Below, piece after piece: positions 48,301 through 56,307 of a stretch of 64,000 nt of DNA. Within the stretch, counting starts at the first letter, position 1; every line of letters starts with the position of its first letter. The position numbers and the translations under genes were made by a program. The notes below the pieces were generated by a model that ran no database searches, was not told where the DNA came from, and saw nothing but the letters and a program-made list of their open reading frames with translations. This DNA is from Deltaproteobacteria bacterium (GTDB lineage: Bacteria; Myxococcota_A; UBA796; GCA-2862545): the NCBI GenBank assembly GCA_007693595.1, contig REDI01000039.1, positions 124,001 to 188,000 of the forward strand. The letters run 5' to 3'.

Positions 48301-48616
48301 CGTTCTCTTCCAGGTAGAGCCAGCGGCCCTCTTGGAAGTAGAGGTCGGCCAGACGCAGCATCATCTCGGCCTTCTGATCGCCCTGCGCATCGCCCCTCGC
48401 GAGGAGGTCCTTGAGCATATCGATCGACCGGAGTCGTTTTTCACGCGCCTGTCGAGCGTATTCGGAGCGTGGGTCCTCGGAGACGTCCATGTCGCGGGCT
48501 GAGAGGCGCCGCCGATCATCGTCGGCTTGGGCGCTGTCCGTCAGCGCGGAGGTCCCAGCGGTGCCCGCGAGCAGGAGGGCGAGGGTGGCGGCGGTGGGCT
48601 TGAAGAGCCGGTTCAT
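45395..48616 (-). CDS. large periplasmic TPR protein (GltD/AgmU or NfsD-like)
   Basis: The 1073-residue product has a signal peptide (NRLFKPTAATLALLLAGTAG) and then TPR-type helical repeats over most of its length, such as QQRSIRLYEQILRNYPRYRR, LYKLAWCYFNVGEYDNAIRT and NLAEKAYRVYLDEFPDNKHT. No catalytic motif is visible. Its size and position between the C and E genes match the D component, a periplasmic scaffold in Myxococcus. The stop is 8 bases before the next gene. Confidence 0.76.
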   Translation of the reverse strand: MNRLFKPTAATLALLLAGTAGTSALTDSAQADDDRRRLSARDMDVSEDPRSEYARQAREKRLRSIDMLKDLLARGDAQGDQKAEMMLRLADLYFQEGRWLYLEENEIFDEKWQACQQDERCDDQAMFDKGPDTSGSADWQQRSIRLYEQILRNYPRYRRADEATFYLGMALQDTGRRSDAVQQFIKLVKQYPESSYVPDTYVNIGEYYFDDNNAYKALQAYKRAASFRDSPKYSFALYKLAWCYFNVGEYDNAIRTMKSVVAYTQTQGQEGKAIQLQDEALRDLVRFFADAGEMNEAYDYFKKLGKDDLIRAMLKQLASMYFEQGKFEQTIHTYRRLITENPQAPDNPEYQSEIIKAAKKMGKRQVTFEEIEKLRKTYGSKSAWARANASNQEAVKDAQSAIEKNLRQVAVEYHNEARKLGPHKEGLEAYNLAEKAYRVYLDEFPDNKHTYDVRYAFGELLYKLKNFAEAYEQYMKVVQLDPNGKHSRFCAESAIFAAEELIKADGGSETSRAKGKVDKDVQPMELTANEQKLIDACAQFAKLYPGTQKTKNAIYKSGYLLYNKYRFAEAAEQFNLVIKMDPKSREAEQAANLILDSFAIREDYANLKKNAKFYYDQEGLGSRKFKNDVYNIYQRASFQLIAENLKSDNDKSKAADAYVAFYEEFKDNAETDVLATALNNAAVYYSEVKRHTDAMRIRHILVDDPKFGDKTKYYYKTIEALGFAYENVAAFDQSAFFYEKLFSLYPKERDKVAKDDAEKASQMTDLALDAIYSAAVFRRAGDEHDKAIANYRLFLDEAAKSRSDDGRINDVKITIARIYEDRGDKAKAANEYVQFYSKAPKDTPMPYLTFAKLHHGKILESQGKTREAHALYKKTIDEYEDFLKKGGEPGEHTEHVAEMMYILAQPALEKYLGLKITSKKGGGRKTEDRHMTAQLKAKQDEIKKVEESFKEIIKTGSGPWALAALVSLGKAQENMADTLLEGDIPYYLTQDQAEIYRMGMQDRAYPRTQAAIQLYQAALEKAYELTLYNEDTAFATRRLGDLAPDDYPGLEETILEPNYVSSKTRTFNFESEL

Positions 48617-48674
48617 GGTAGAACCTCCCGAGCGAAACGCTCGTTCTCAGGCTAGCGAAGGGCAGGCAGGGTGA

Positions 48675-50537
48675 TCAGTTGCAGGCGCTCGACTCGGAGT
48701 ATTGGTAGTAGCCGAGCTCGTCGGCCCAGAACTCCCCGTTGAACGGCCAGTAGATGATCTCTTTGGAGACGGCGAAGTCGACGGTGGCGGCGTCGGTCTC
48801 GCCGAGGATCGGAGTGTCGCGAGAGGCCTTGGCCTCGAGGTCGATACGCTGCGCGTCGACGATCTCGAACCGGATGATCTGGGACTGGCTCAGCAGATCG
48901 CCGAGCTTGCGGTTCTGGTTGTCGAGCTCTTGGATGAGCACCACGCCCGCTCGCTGCTTGTAGCGCTGGCGGTCTTGCTCCATGACGCGCTTGATGTGCG
49001 CTCCGACGGAGTCACGCCACACCGACTTCTGATCGTTGATCACCTTGGCTTCCTCATCCATCATGTCGAGGTGATCGACAATGCTGGCGAGGTCGCGGTT
49101 CTGTAAAACCTTATACAAGAGCTGACGACTGAGCATGCTGTTGGCCGCACCACCCTCGAAGTATTGCTCATACGCCTTGTCTGCGAGCTTGATGCCATCG
49201 GGGGTATTGTATTGCGCCAAGAAGTCCTTGAGCTCGCCCCGCATGGGCTGGAAGCTGCGCTCAAACTGCACGAGGATCCTGTTCGCCTCTTGGTATTCGC
49301 ACAGGTAGAAGAAGGTGAGCGCCCGGAGGATGTCGCTGTCGGGCAGATGCTCGAACGAGGTGAAGTGCGGCGCGCGCGGGGTGAGCAGCAGGCCGAGGGT
49401 GTCGTTCAGGCGCGTGAGCATGAAGTTCGCCCAGGCGCGCTCGAAGAGGCTCTGCGTCCACTGCTCGCTCTGCCGGTCGACCATGGCGTAGTAGGCGTCG
49501 GCGTTGTCGAAGCGCTCAAGCTCGTAGTAGATTCGCGCGATGTTCATCAGGGAGAGCGTGCGAAGCCGAGCATGCTCGCGCGCCTCGCGGGCGTCGGACG
49601 CGGGATAGTCGCTGTCGTAGACTTCCTTGAAGGCCTTGACGGCGCTCTGGAGCTTCTCGCGCTCGTAAGAGATGACCCCTTCGAAGTATTTTGACTGCAG
49701 ATACAGGTTGGACTTGCTGCTGATCTGCTGGAAGTACTTGGCCGAACGAGAGAGGTTGCCCTTGTCGTACTCGCGCCGACCCATCAGGTAGAAGAGGTGG
49801 TTCTGCGCTTGACGGGGGAAGGCGTTGGCCGGGATCCGGTGAACGATGCGCATCAGCTCGGTCTCGTTCCCGGTATACTCGGCGATGGCCACCAATCGAG
49901 GCAGGGCGTACTTGAAGTAGGGGTCGCGGGGACCGCGCCTGACCGCTTGCATATAGTAGTACTGAGCGCCGTGATACATGCCGAGATCATCGAGGCTCTT
50001 TGCCATGTAGTAGAACAGCTTGGAGCGCTGCTCAGGGAACTCGTCGGCCTCGAGCATGTCGAAGAAGCACTTGGAGGACGTGAGGGCTTTGCCTGCGCGG
50101 TACAGCTCGATGCACTCGCGGACCAAGCGCGGGTCCGTTCCGCCGTCGTCACCCTCTTCAGGCAGGTCCGACAGGTCGTCGGGCATGCTCGGGAAGGTGC
50201 CCCCGCCGAGAGGATCTTTGTCTTCGGGCTCGGGTTCGGGCTCACGGGTCGGCGCGGGTGCCGCGACGTCGTCGGCCTTGAGCTCGCGAGCGGTCTGAAC
50301 GACGTCGCCTGGCGCACCTTGCTCGACCAGGCACTGGATCTCGTCGGGCTTGTACGTCTTTCCAGAGCTCTTCATGGTCTGGACCGTGATCGATGAAGGG
50401 ACGCCTGCGTTGAGCATGCCCATGATCTGATCGCAGTCCACCGCGAGAGCCGGGGTGGCGAGGAGCGACAGACCTCCGACGAGTCCGGCCCGGGCATAGG
50501 CGCTGATGCGCGACGTGCCGAGGAAGGGGTTGCGCAT
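48675..50537 (-). CDS. periplasmic TPR protein (GltC/NfsC-like)
   Basis: The ATG at 50537 overlaps the stop of the B barrel gene by one base (TGATG). The 620-residue product has a signal peptide (about 1-32), an N-terminal helical domain with two cysteines (DCDQIMGMLNAGVPSSITVQ...QCLVEQG), an acidic Pro/Glu linker (about 100-130), then TPR-like helices to the end, where a final GEFWADELGYYQYSESSACN segment carries a terminal cysteine. It matches the C component by order and architecture. Confidence 0.76.
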   Translation of the reverse strand: MRNPFLGTSRISAYARAGLVGGLSLLATPALAVDCDQIMGMLNAGVPSSITVQTMKSSGKTYKPDEIQCLVEQGAPGDVVQTARELKADDVAAPAPTREPEPEPEDKDPLGGGTFPSMPDDLSDLPEEGDDGGTDPRLVRECIELYRAGKALTSSKCFFDMLEADEFPEQRSKLFYYMAKSLDDLGMYHGAQYYYMQAVRRGPRDPYFKYALPRLVAIAEYTGNETELMRIVHRIPANAFPRQAQNHLFYLMGRREYDKGNLSRSAKYFQQISSKSNLYLQSKYFEGVISYEREKLQSAVKAFKEVYDSDYPASDAREAREHARLRTLSLMNIARIYYELERFDNADAYYAMVDRQSEQWTQSLFERAWANFMLTRLNDTLGLLLTPRAPHFTSFEHLPDSDILRALTFFYLCEYQEANRILVQFERSFQPMRGELKDFLAQYNTPDGIKLADKAYEQYFEGGAANSMLSRQLLYKVLQNRDLASIVDHLDMMDEEAKVINDQKSVWRDSVGAHIKRVMEQDRQRYKQRAGVVLIQELDNQNRKLGDLLSQSQIIRFEIVDAQRIDLEAKASRDTPILGETDAATVDFAVSKEIIYWPFNGEFWADELGYYQYSESSACN

Positions 50538-51436
50538 CACTTGCCTCCGGTACTGAAGAAGAACGTAGCAGACGCTTGAATGATGAAGTTGTTCTTCATC
50601 TCGAGTGAGGTCCCGTTCAGCGTCTCGATGAAGGACAGCGAGCGACCCTCGATGCGGGTGGCGAACCGATCGCTGAAGGCGACGCGGAAGCCACCGCCCA
50701 GGGTCGTGGTGGGGTGAACCTGGTTGGCGGTGAGGACGCACGGGGTGCCCTCGATGCCGGCGCACTGGATCGCCTCGAGGTCATCTCGGGTGCCGGTGAT
50801 CCCCATGCCGAAGAGCCCGTAGATGTCGAAGATGATGATCTGGCCACCGAGGATGGCGATCTTACCGTAGATGGGTGCGAATTGCGCGGTGGCGTTCACC
50901 GCCCAGATGATCTTGGAGATGTCAGGAGAGACTTTGTTGTTCTCGATGATCTGGCGGGTGATGGGCTTCCAGTCGCCCTCGCCGAAGTCTGGCGAGAAGG
51001 ATCCCGAGAGCTCGGCCGAGAGGACCTCGGTGAAGTGGTAGCCGACGTTGCCGCCGACGATGTATCGGTTGATGAAGGGGTCGTTGCTGACGAAGCCGAG
51101 GTGCCCGCCCGCTTCGACCTTGCCGATCTTGAGGAAGTTCTTCTTTTGGAGGACCTTGATGGGGGGACGGTCCTCGCGCTCCTCGAGGAGCTCTTCGTCG
51201 TCGTCGCGCTGTCCGATCACATCGGAGTCGCCACGTTCGAGAGAGCGCCTCTCTTCGGCTGTGCTGCGCTCGCGGTCCCCGAGACCGAGGATGTCGTCGA
51301 GATCGTCGTCCTCTTGGGCGAGCCCGTCGTCTGAGCCCCCGCTCACCCCCAGCGCGGGGATGGGCTCCGGCGCCGCGTGGGCGAGCGTGGCCGTGAAGGC
51401 GATGACGGCCGCCAGTGTCCAGACCTTAGTAGACAT
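50537..51436 (-). CDS. outer-membrane beta-barrel (GltB/NfsB-like)
   Basis: Starting at 51436 gives 299 residues: signal peptide (STKVWTLAAVIAFTATLAHA), an acidic Asp/Glu/Arg region (about 45-95), then a barrel domain (FLKIGKVEAGGHLGFVSNDP, FINRYIVGGNVGYHFTEVLS) ending IIQASATFFFSTGGK. Its barrel is similar in layout to the upstream gene (both have an NPF/DPF...GGxxGYHF segment), so the pair looks like an old duplication. The start overlaps the end of the A gene by 11 bases. Confidence 0.75.
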   Translation of the reverse strand: MSTKVWTLAAVIAFTATLAHAAPEPIPALGVSGGSDDGLAQEDDDLDDILGLGDRERSTAEERRSLERGDSDVIGQRDDDEELLEEREDRPPIKVLQKKNFLKIGKVEAGGHLGFVSNDPFINRYIVGGNVGYHFTEVLSAELSGSFSPDFGEGDWKPITRQIIENNKVSPDISKIIWAVNATAQFAPIYGKIAILGGQIIIFDIYGLFGMGITGTRDDLEAIQCAGIEGTPCVLTANQVHPTTTLGGGFRVAFSDRFATRIEGRSLSFIETLNGTSLEMKNNFIIQASATFFFSTGGK

Positions 51437-52244
51437 CGGCGCGCTCCTGCATCTTGGGGAAGAAGATAGCGACGCCACCCGAGGTGACGAAGTTGTTGTA
51501 GAGCCGGTTGCCCGCAGCCGGGATGTTCGGGTCGTACTGCGGTTGCTCGTCGATGAAGAAGTTCATGCGTGCGTCGATCTTGAGGGCGACGGACTGGGTG
51601 AGGAAGAAGTTGAAGCCCATGCCCAGGGTTGGCCCGAAGACCGCTTCGTTCCCCGCGGGTGCGAGCCCGATGGGGCTGCCTGGGTCGTTCGGGGTGTCTA
51701 GGCGCGCGAAGTAGTTGGTCTTGCTGCTCACGTGCAGCCCCGCCACGAAGTACAGGTCGAAGTTCAGGATAGTCTCGCCAAGGAGATTGATCTTGCCGTA
51801 GAGCGGCGCCCACACGGCGTTGGCCGCGAAGCTGATCGTGACCTTGTCCAGGGGCTGCTGGAACCCGGCCTCGTTGGCGACCGCGGCGATCCGGAGCAAG
51901 GTGCGGGTCAGACCCTTCAGGTCATTCTGACCCAGATCGGGGCTGTAGCTGACCATCCCTTGGAGCGCGAAGGACTCGGAAAAGTGGTAGCCACCCGCCA
52001 CACCGCCGACAAAGCGCTGTGCGAAGGGGTTGTTCGGCACATAGCCGAACATGGGCGACAGCTCGAAGCGCTTGGTCTTGGTGAAGAAGCGGTTGTCGAT
52101 CGAAGGGCGGGGTGGAGGTCCCTCGCGGTGCAGTTCGATCGCTTCGCCACCTGGGCCGGTCGGTCCGGCCGCGAGGGCAGCGGACGAGCCGCTGAGGGCC
52201 ATTGCGGCGGCCGCGGTGGTGAGGAGAGGCTTGAGGTAGGCCAT
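51426..52244 (-). CDS. outer-membrane beta-barrel (GltA/NfsA-like), first gene of the cluster
   Basis: The ATG at 52244, with GGGAGA 7 bases upstream, gives 272 residues; the ATG at 52259 lacks a ribosome-binding site. A signal peptide (about 1-26) precedes a barrel domain with FELSPMFGYVPNNPFAQRFV and GGVAGGYHFSESFALQGMVS. The last barrel strand is NNFVTSGGVAIFFPKMQ. It is the promoter-proximal gene of the eight-gene cluster. Confidence 0.75.
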   Translation of the reverse strand: MAYLKPLLTTAAAAMALSGSSAALAAGPTGPGGEAIELHREGPPPRPSIDNRFFTKTKRFELSPMFGYVPNNPFAQRFVGGVAGGYHFSESFALQGMVSYSPDLGQNDLKGLTRTLLRIAAVANEAGFQQPLDKVTISFAANAVWAPLYGKINLLGETILNFDLYFVAGLHVSSKTNYFARLDTPNDPGSPIGLAPAGNEAVFGPTLGMGFNFFLTQSVALKIDARMNFFIDEQPQYDPNIPAAGNRLYNNFVTSGGVAIFFPKMQERADVY

Positions 52245-52388
52245 CCGGTTGTCTCCCATGGGGGAAGGTGCGAAGGATGCCGAGGTCGGCTTGGACGGTC
52301 AGTGGGGTCAGACTAGAGACGGGGACGGTTATCACGCTGGCTAGGCGATGGGACAGCCCAATCTCTGCGAAGACACCAAAGCCGGCGA

Positions 52389-52418
52389 GGTGTACCCGCT
52401 GACTCCCTCGCATGTCAA
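52389..52418 (-). promoter_or_regulatory. candidate promoter of the envelope cluster
   Basis: On the minus strand TTGACA (52418-52413) is followed after 18 bases by TACACC (52394-52389). The leader to the first barrel gene would be about 135 bases. The -35 is perfect and the -10 resembles that upstream of tatT. The neighbouring hairpin (52454-52473) would insulate it from the lipoprotein gene. Confidence 0.45.
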
Positions 52419-52453
52419 CTCGGTTGAAGGCGCTCACAACCAGGGAGAGCGGT

Positions 52454-52473
52454 AGGTCGTCTTCGCTCGACCT
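52454..52473 (-). terminator. hairpin after the lipoprotein gene
   Basis: A perfect 6-bp stem (AGGTCG/CGACCT) with an 8-base loop begins about 55 bases after the lipoprotein stop on the minus strand, and flanking GGT/ACC can extend it. There is no T tract. It fits the boundary between the receptor operon and the envelope cluster. Confidence 0.35.
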
Positions 52474-52528
52474 CCCACCGGGTCACTTCGCTCGTCAAGA
52501 TAGTGTTGAGAGTGGTCGACCCGAAGCC

Positions 52529-53413
52529 TCAGCGTGTCCGCCAGGGGACCTCGACCCACGAGATCCCCCCCCGGCGGTCCTTGAGCACCACCCACCATCG
52601 CCCCTCGATGTCGGAGGCTGCAGGAGCCAGCCAGCGACTGTACAAGAAGGGGTGGATCGTCGTGGCGCGTCGGACCTGCCCGCCGCTCGCGTACCACTCG
52701 GCGAAGGGTTGTTCTTCGCGCTCCTCCCACTCCCCGTCGGCGTTGAGATAGTCGTAGGTCTCGATAGCGTCCTCGGCGAGCTCCACGTCCAACTCATAGA
52801 TCTCGCCGGGATCGACCAGCACCGTCTGCCCGGCCTCGATGGGGTGGGAGTCCACTAGAAAACGGACGATGCCTGGGTTCTGATTGGTCTCTCGCGTGGT
52901 GATCATGGCCCGCTTGAAGCCGACACGGAGCTGGTTGAAGTCGAGGCTTTCATCGTCCTCGAGTCCCTCGCGAGGCAGGGCGAGGGCGGTGACCGTGTAG
53001 GGACGGCCACGCAGCGCACTGCGTTCGTCGAGCGAGTCCAGGTAGTCTTCGGGGGCGGTGACCCGCGGGGGGAGGCCAGGCTCGATCCCTATCACCCCCG
53101 CGGCGTCGAGGTCTTCGGGGGTTGGGTCCCCGCCGAGGACTGAAGGATCGGGTGCGCAGCCGAAGCTCGTGGTCTCTTCGTCGGAGCAGCCGAACCAGAT
53201 CACCGTGCCGAGCTCGTCGTCGGGGTCGACGAAGAGCGCGCGCACCTCGGCGGTCTCGCCAGGGAGGAGGTCCGGGGGTTCGACCTGGATCGCCAGGAGG
53301 CGAGGGCGGTCCGCGAGCCAGCTCGGATCGAGGTCCCGCGGGCGGGGGTAGCGCTCGCTCTGGATCACGCAGGAGGTGAGGAGGAGCGCTGAGCTGACGA
53401 AGCGGAGGATCAT
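52529..53413 (-). CDS. lipoprotein of unknown function paired with TonB-dependent receptor
   Basis: The 294-residue product has a short lipoprotein signal peptide (ILRFVSSALLLTSC). The mature part is acidic and tryptophan-rich with two further cysteines (WFGCSDEETTSFGCAPDP) and beta-type sequence, including an ETAEVRALFVDPDDELG stretch that looks like an immunoglobulin-like or surface fold. I do not recognise a family. Its start overlaps the receptor stop by 4 bases, suggesting it works with the receptor as a surface-exposed or periplasmic partner. Confidence 0.75.
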   Translation of the reverse strand: MILRFVSSALLLTSCVIQSERYPRPRDLDPSWLADRPRLLAIQVEPPDLLPGETAEVRALFVDPDDELGTVIWFGCSDEETTSFGCAPDPSVLGGDPTPEDLDAAGVIGIEPGLPPRVTAPEDYLDSLDERSALRGRPYTVTALALPREGLEDDESLDFNQLRVGFKRAMITTRETNQNPGIVRFLVDSHPIEAGQTVLVDPGEIYELDVELAEDAIETYDYLNADGEWEEREEQPFAEWYASGGQVRRATTIHPFLYSRWLAPAASDIEGRWWVVLKDRRGGISWVEVPWRTR

Positions 53414-56031
53414 CGGCGCACCTTGGCCTCGAAGCCGATGTTCGGGATGAAGGGAAGCCCTCGCACATAGGCGAAGTCAGAGTAGTCGTAGTTGTAGACG
53501 GTGAACTCGGGGTTTACCCCGCGGATTGTGTTGAGAAGATCGACGTATAAGGACAGCTCCCAGCTTCGGAAGGTGAACCTACGGTCGACGCGGAAGCTGG
53601 TCTGGAAGAAGAAGGGTAGCCGGCTGTCGTTGCGCGGGCCGACGCGGAAGCCGCTGTAGGAGCCTCCGTCGACATCGAAGACACCGGCGTTGAGCACGCT
53701 CTGGGGGTTCCCTGAGACGAGCTGGATCTGCATCGAGACCCCGATATGATAGGGCAGGTCGTAGCCACCTTGTGCGGAGAGGATGTGCGTCTGGTCGAAG
53801 TCGAAGGGCACCCACTCGGCGTCGGGGTTGGCTTTGCGCTCCGAGCGCGAGAGGGTGTAGCTCAGCCAGCCGAAGAACCGACCCACCGGCTGATGTCGAA
53901 CGATCAGCTCGGCCCCGTAGGCCCTCCCGAAGCCGATATTCATAAAGGGGGAGCTCCCGAACCCGGTGAAGTTCGGGTCGGTGTCGATCAGGTTCCACAT
54001 GTCGCGCCAGAACAGGTCGAGCTCCCACTGCACGGCCGGGCTGATGGTGTGCTCCAGGCCGATGGAGCTGTTCCAGGCACGCTCGAAGGCGAGATCCGGG
54101 GTGACGCCCAAGCCGATGGACTGCTGGGGCTGGGGGGGCTGGTGGTACAGGCCGCTGCTTCCCTTCAGGGCGAACCCATCGGTCAGCTCGAACCATCCTG
54201 AGAAGCGTGGGTCGATGGCCTGTCTGCGGTAGGGGGCCGCACCTTGGGCGACGGACCCGCCGTAGGTGATGGTGGCCGAGTTGACGCGAACGCTCGGCGT
54301 GAGTCGCAAGCGGTCCCGGTCCTGCAGGGGGCTGAGGTCCATGCGCAGCCAGGCGTCGGGATACCAAGCGGTGCCTTGGCCGCCGAACGCTACGGGGTCG
54401 CGCTCGCTGAGGGGGTTGTCGAGATCGGCGATGCGGAAGGGGGACACGAAGTCGAAAGACCAGGCTCCCCCGAGGAAGTCAAAGCCTGGGGTGATCGTTA
54501 TGGCGGGGTGGGGGCGGTATTCCAGTTCGGACCGGAAGTGGACGTTGGTGGTGCCGCCGCTGAAGGTCAAAGCCTGGCCGACCCCGAAGATGGTTCGGTC
54601 GACCCCGAAGCTTGGGGTGACGCGGAGCGTCAGGTCGTCTCCGAGCTTCTCGGTCCACCGGATCACCGCTCGGTGGGAGAGGTACCGGGTGAGCAGATCG
54701 CCTTGGGTGTCTCGATCGCTGCCTTGGGCGGTGTCGGAGGGCGTCGAGATCGAGAGAAGGTCCTCGAAGCCATAGACGAAGGCAGAGAGCGTGCGATGCT
54801 CCGGGGTCGGGGCGACGACCTTGAACTGGTAGTCCCAGTACCGAGGCTTGATGGCAAAGTCGCTTCCGTCGAGAAAGAGCGGGAGGAAGGCATCGATGTA
54901 GCTTCGGCGGAAGCCCGCGGCCACGCCGATCTTGCGGTCTTCGTCGCCGCCGACGGGGATCGAGGTCTGGGCATAGACCTGGGCGTCGAGCACGTCGGCG
55001 CCTCCGGAGATGATGGTCTCGTCGAAGCGATCCTTGGTCGTGACATCGATCACGCCCGCCATCTTTCGACCGAACTTGCCACTGTAGCCGCCGGGCAGGT
55101 AGTCGACCGACTCGACGAACTCGGGTTGGATGACGCTCGTGGTGCCGGTGAGGTGGTAGATGAGGGGAACCTCGATGCCGTCGACGTAGACCCCCGAGTC
55201 CTGCGGGTTTGCGCCTCGGATGATCAGCAGCCCGGTCCCGAAGGGGGAGCGGGCAGCCCCAGGCAGGGTCTGGATGACCTTGACCGGATCGCCGAAGGTC
55301 CCTGGAATGCGGCGGATCTCTTCGTTGGAGAGGGTGCGGCGGGTGACCTCGGGGGTCTTGGGGCGCTCGCCGAAGACCGTGATCTCGTTGGCCGAGAGGT
55401 TGTCTTCGGTGACCCAGAGACGGATCTCGGTGACCTCATCGGGCTCGATGGTGAGCGTCTCGGTCGCAGGGCGGTGGCCTGGCCCTGAGACACGGATCCG
55501 GTACTCTCCCGGGGGGAGGCCACGGACCGAGAACGTGCCGTCGCCTTCGGTCACGAGCTCCGTGCGTTCGATCTCTCGACCATCCGAAGGCTCGATCTCA
55601 AGGAAGGCCCCGCCGACGGGGGCTCGGGTGCCGTTCTCGCGCACGCGGCCTTCGAGGGTGATGGGGACCTCGATCTCTTGCTCCGGATCTTCCGTGAGTT
55701 CAAAGGAGTACCCGAAGTCGAAGGTCGAAGGGACCGGACCTTCACGAGTCTCGGCAGGGGAGAACCGCATCCTCAAGACAGCGTCCTTGGCCTCCCAGGC
55801 AAAGCCGTACGGGTCGTCCTCGAGAGGCTGGGCATCGGTCACGCGGCCTTGCTCGTCGAGGGAGACCCGAAGCGTGACCTTGAAGGAGGTGATGTCCTCA
55901 TCGGCAGCGGCCGAGGGGAAATCGGCATCGACCCACTCCAGCACCGCAGGCATGACGACGATCGCTTCGGGGGGCTCGCTCGGTGCAGCCAGGGACAAGG
56001 ACGCCCACACCAAGAGCAGGACCAGGCTCAT
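53410..56031 (-). CDS. TonB-dependent receptor with N-terminal TonB-C-like and carboxypeptidase-regulatory domains
   Basis: The 873-residue outer-membrane protein starts with a signal peptide (about 1-16). A TonB-C/AgmX-like domain follows (about 20-115; LEWVDADFPSAAADEDITSF, VTLRVSLDEQGRVTDAQPLE), then a CarboxypepD_reg-like domain (about 125-210; TLEGRVRENGTRAPVGGAFL), a plug (RRIPGTFGDPVKVIQTLPGA, then LIIRGANPQDSGVYVDGIEV) and a barrel ending FIPNIGFEAKVRR. No classical TonB box is obvious. Its ligand is unknown. It is the first gene of a pair with the overlapping lipoprotein. Confidence 0.88.
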   Translation of the reverse strand: MSLVLLLVWASLSLAAPSEPPEAIVVMPAVLEWVDADFPSAAADEDITSFKVTLRVSLDEQGRVTDAQPLEDDPYGFAWEAKDAVLRMRFSPAETREGPVPSTFDFGYSFELTEDPEQEIEVPITLEGRVRENGTRAPVGGAFLEIEPSDGREIERTELVTEGDGTFSVRGLPPGEYRIRVSGPGHRPATETLTIEPDEVTEIRLWVTEDNLSANEITVFGERPKTPEVTRRTLSNEEIRRIPGTFGDPVKVIQTLPGAARSPFGTGLLIIRGANPQDSGVYVDGIEVPLIYHLTGTTSVIQPEFVESVDYLPGGYSGKFGRKMAGVIDVTTKDRFDETIISGGADVLDAQVYAQTSIPVGGDEDRKIGVAAGFRRSYIDAFLPLFLDGSDFAIKPRYWDYQFKVVAPTPEHRTLSAFVYGFEDLLSISTPSDTAQGSDRDTQGDLLTRYLSHRAVIRWTEKLGDDLTLRVTPSFGVDRTIFGVGQALTFSGGTTNVHFRSELEYRPHPAITITPGFDFLGGAWSFDFVSPFRIADLDNPLSERDPVAFGGQGTAWYPDAWLRMDLSPLQDRDRLRLTPSVRVNSATITYGGSVAQGAAPYRRQAIDPRFSGWFELTDGFALKGSSGLYHQPPQPQQSIGLGVTPDLAFERAWNSSIGLEHTISPAVQWELDLFWRDMWNLIDTDPNFTGFGSSPFMNIGFGRAYGAELIVRHQPVGRFFGWLSYTLSRSERKANPDAEWVPFDFDQTHILSAQGGYDLPYHIGVSMQIQLVSGNPQSVLNAGVFDVDGGSYSGFRVGPRNDSRLPFFFQTSFRVDRRFTFRSWELSLYVDLLNTIRGVNPEFTVYNYDYSDFAYVRGLPFIPNIGFEAKVRR

Positions 56032-56134
56032 GCTTGAGCCGAGGTCAGGGAGGCGTGGCTACGAGCAGGGGGTGCGAGCATGGTCCCATCTCCGCGCGCT
56101 GAAGAGAGGTAAGGTTCTGGCCTGCGCCACGCAA

Positions 56135-56172
56135 GAACGCCCCCGACGCTTGCGAGGCGTTCGAGGGCGTTC
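56135..56172 (-). terminator. hairpin downstream of tRNA-Cys
   Basis: On the minus strand GAACGCCC and GGGCGTTC arms (8 bp, with further inner pairing) follow the tRNA 3' end by about 5 bases and are trailed by TTGC. It probably ends the tRNA transcript and keeps it from entering the receptor gene. Confidence 0.55.
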
Positions 56173-56177
56173 GAGGG

Positions 56178-56253
56178 TGGAGGCGCCGACCGGATTCGAA
56201 CCGGTGAATGGAGGTTTTGCAAACCTCTCCCTTAACCACTTGGGTACGGCGCC
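56178..56253 (-). tRNA. tRNA-Cys(GCA)
   Basis: On the minus strand the 76-base sequence has acceptor GGCGCCG/CGGCGCC, a D arm with AAGTGGTTAAGGG, anticodon stem GAGGT/ACCTC around TTGCAAA (anticodon GCA), T arm CCGGTTCGAATCCGG, discriminator T and encoded CCA. It lies between the receptor gene and the divergent glycosyltransferase gene. Confidence 0.95.
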
Positions 56254-56307
56254 ACATCTTGACCCGACGCGGCTTAACGGATCGTCCATCCGCGTCAAGG
56301 AGCGCGC

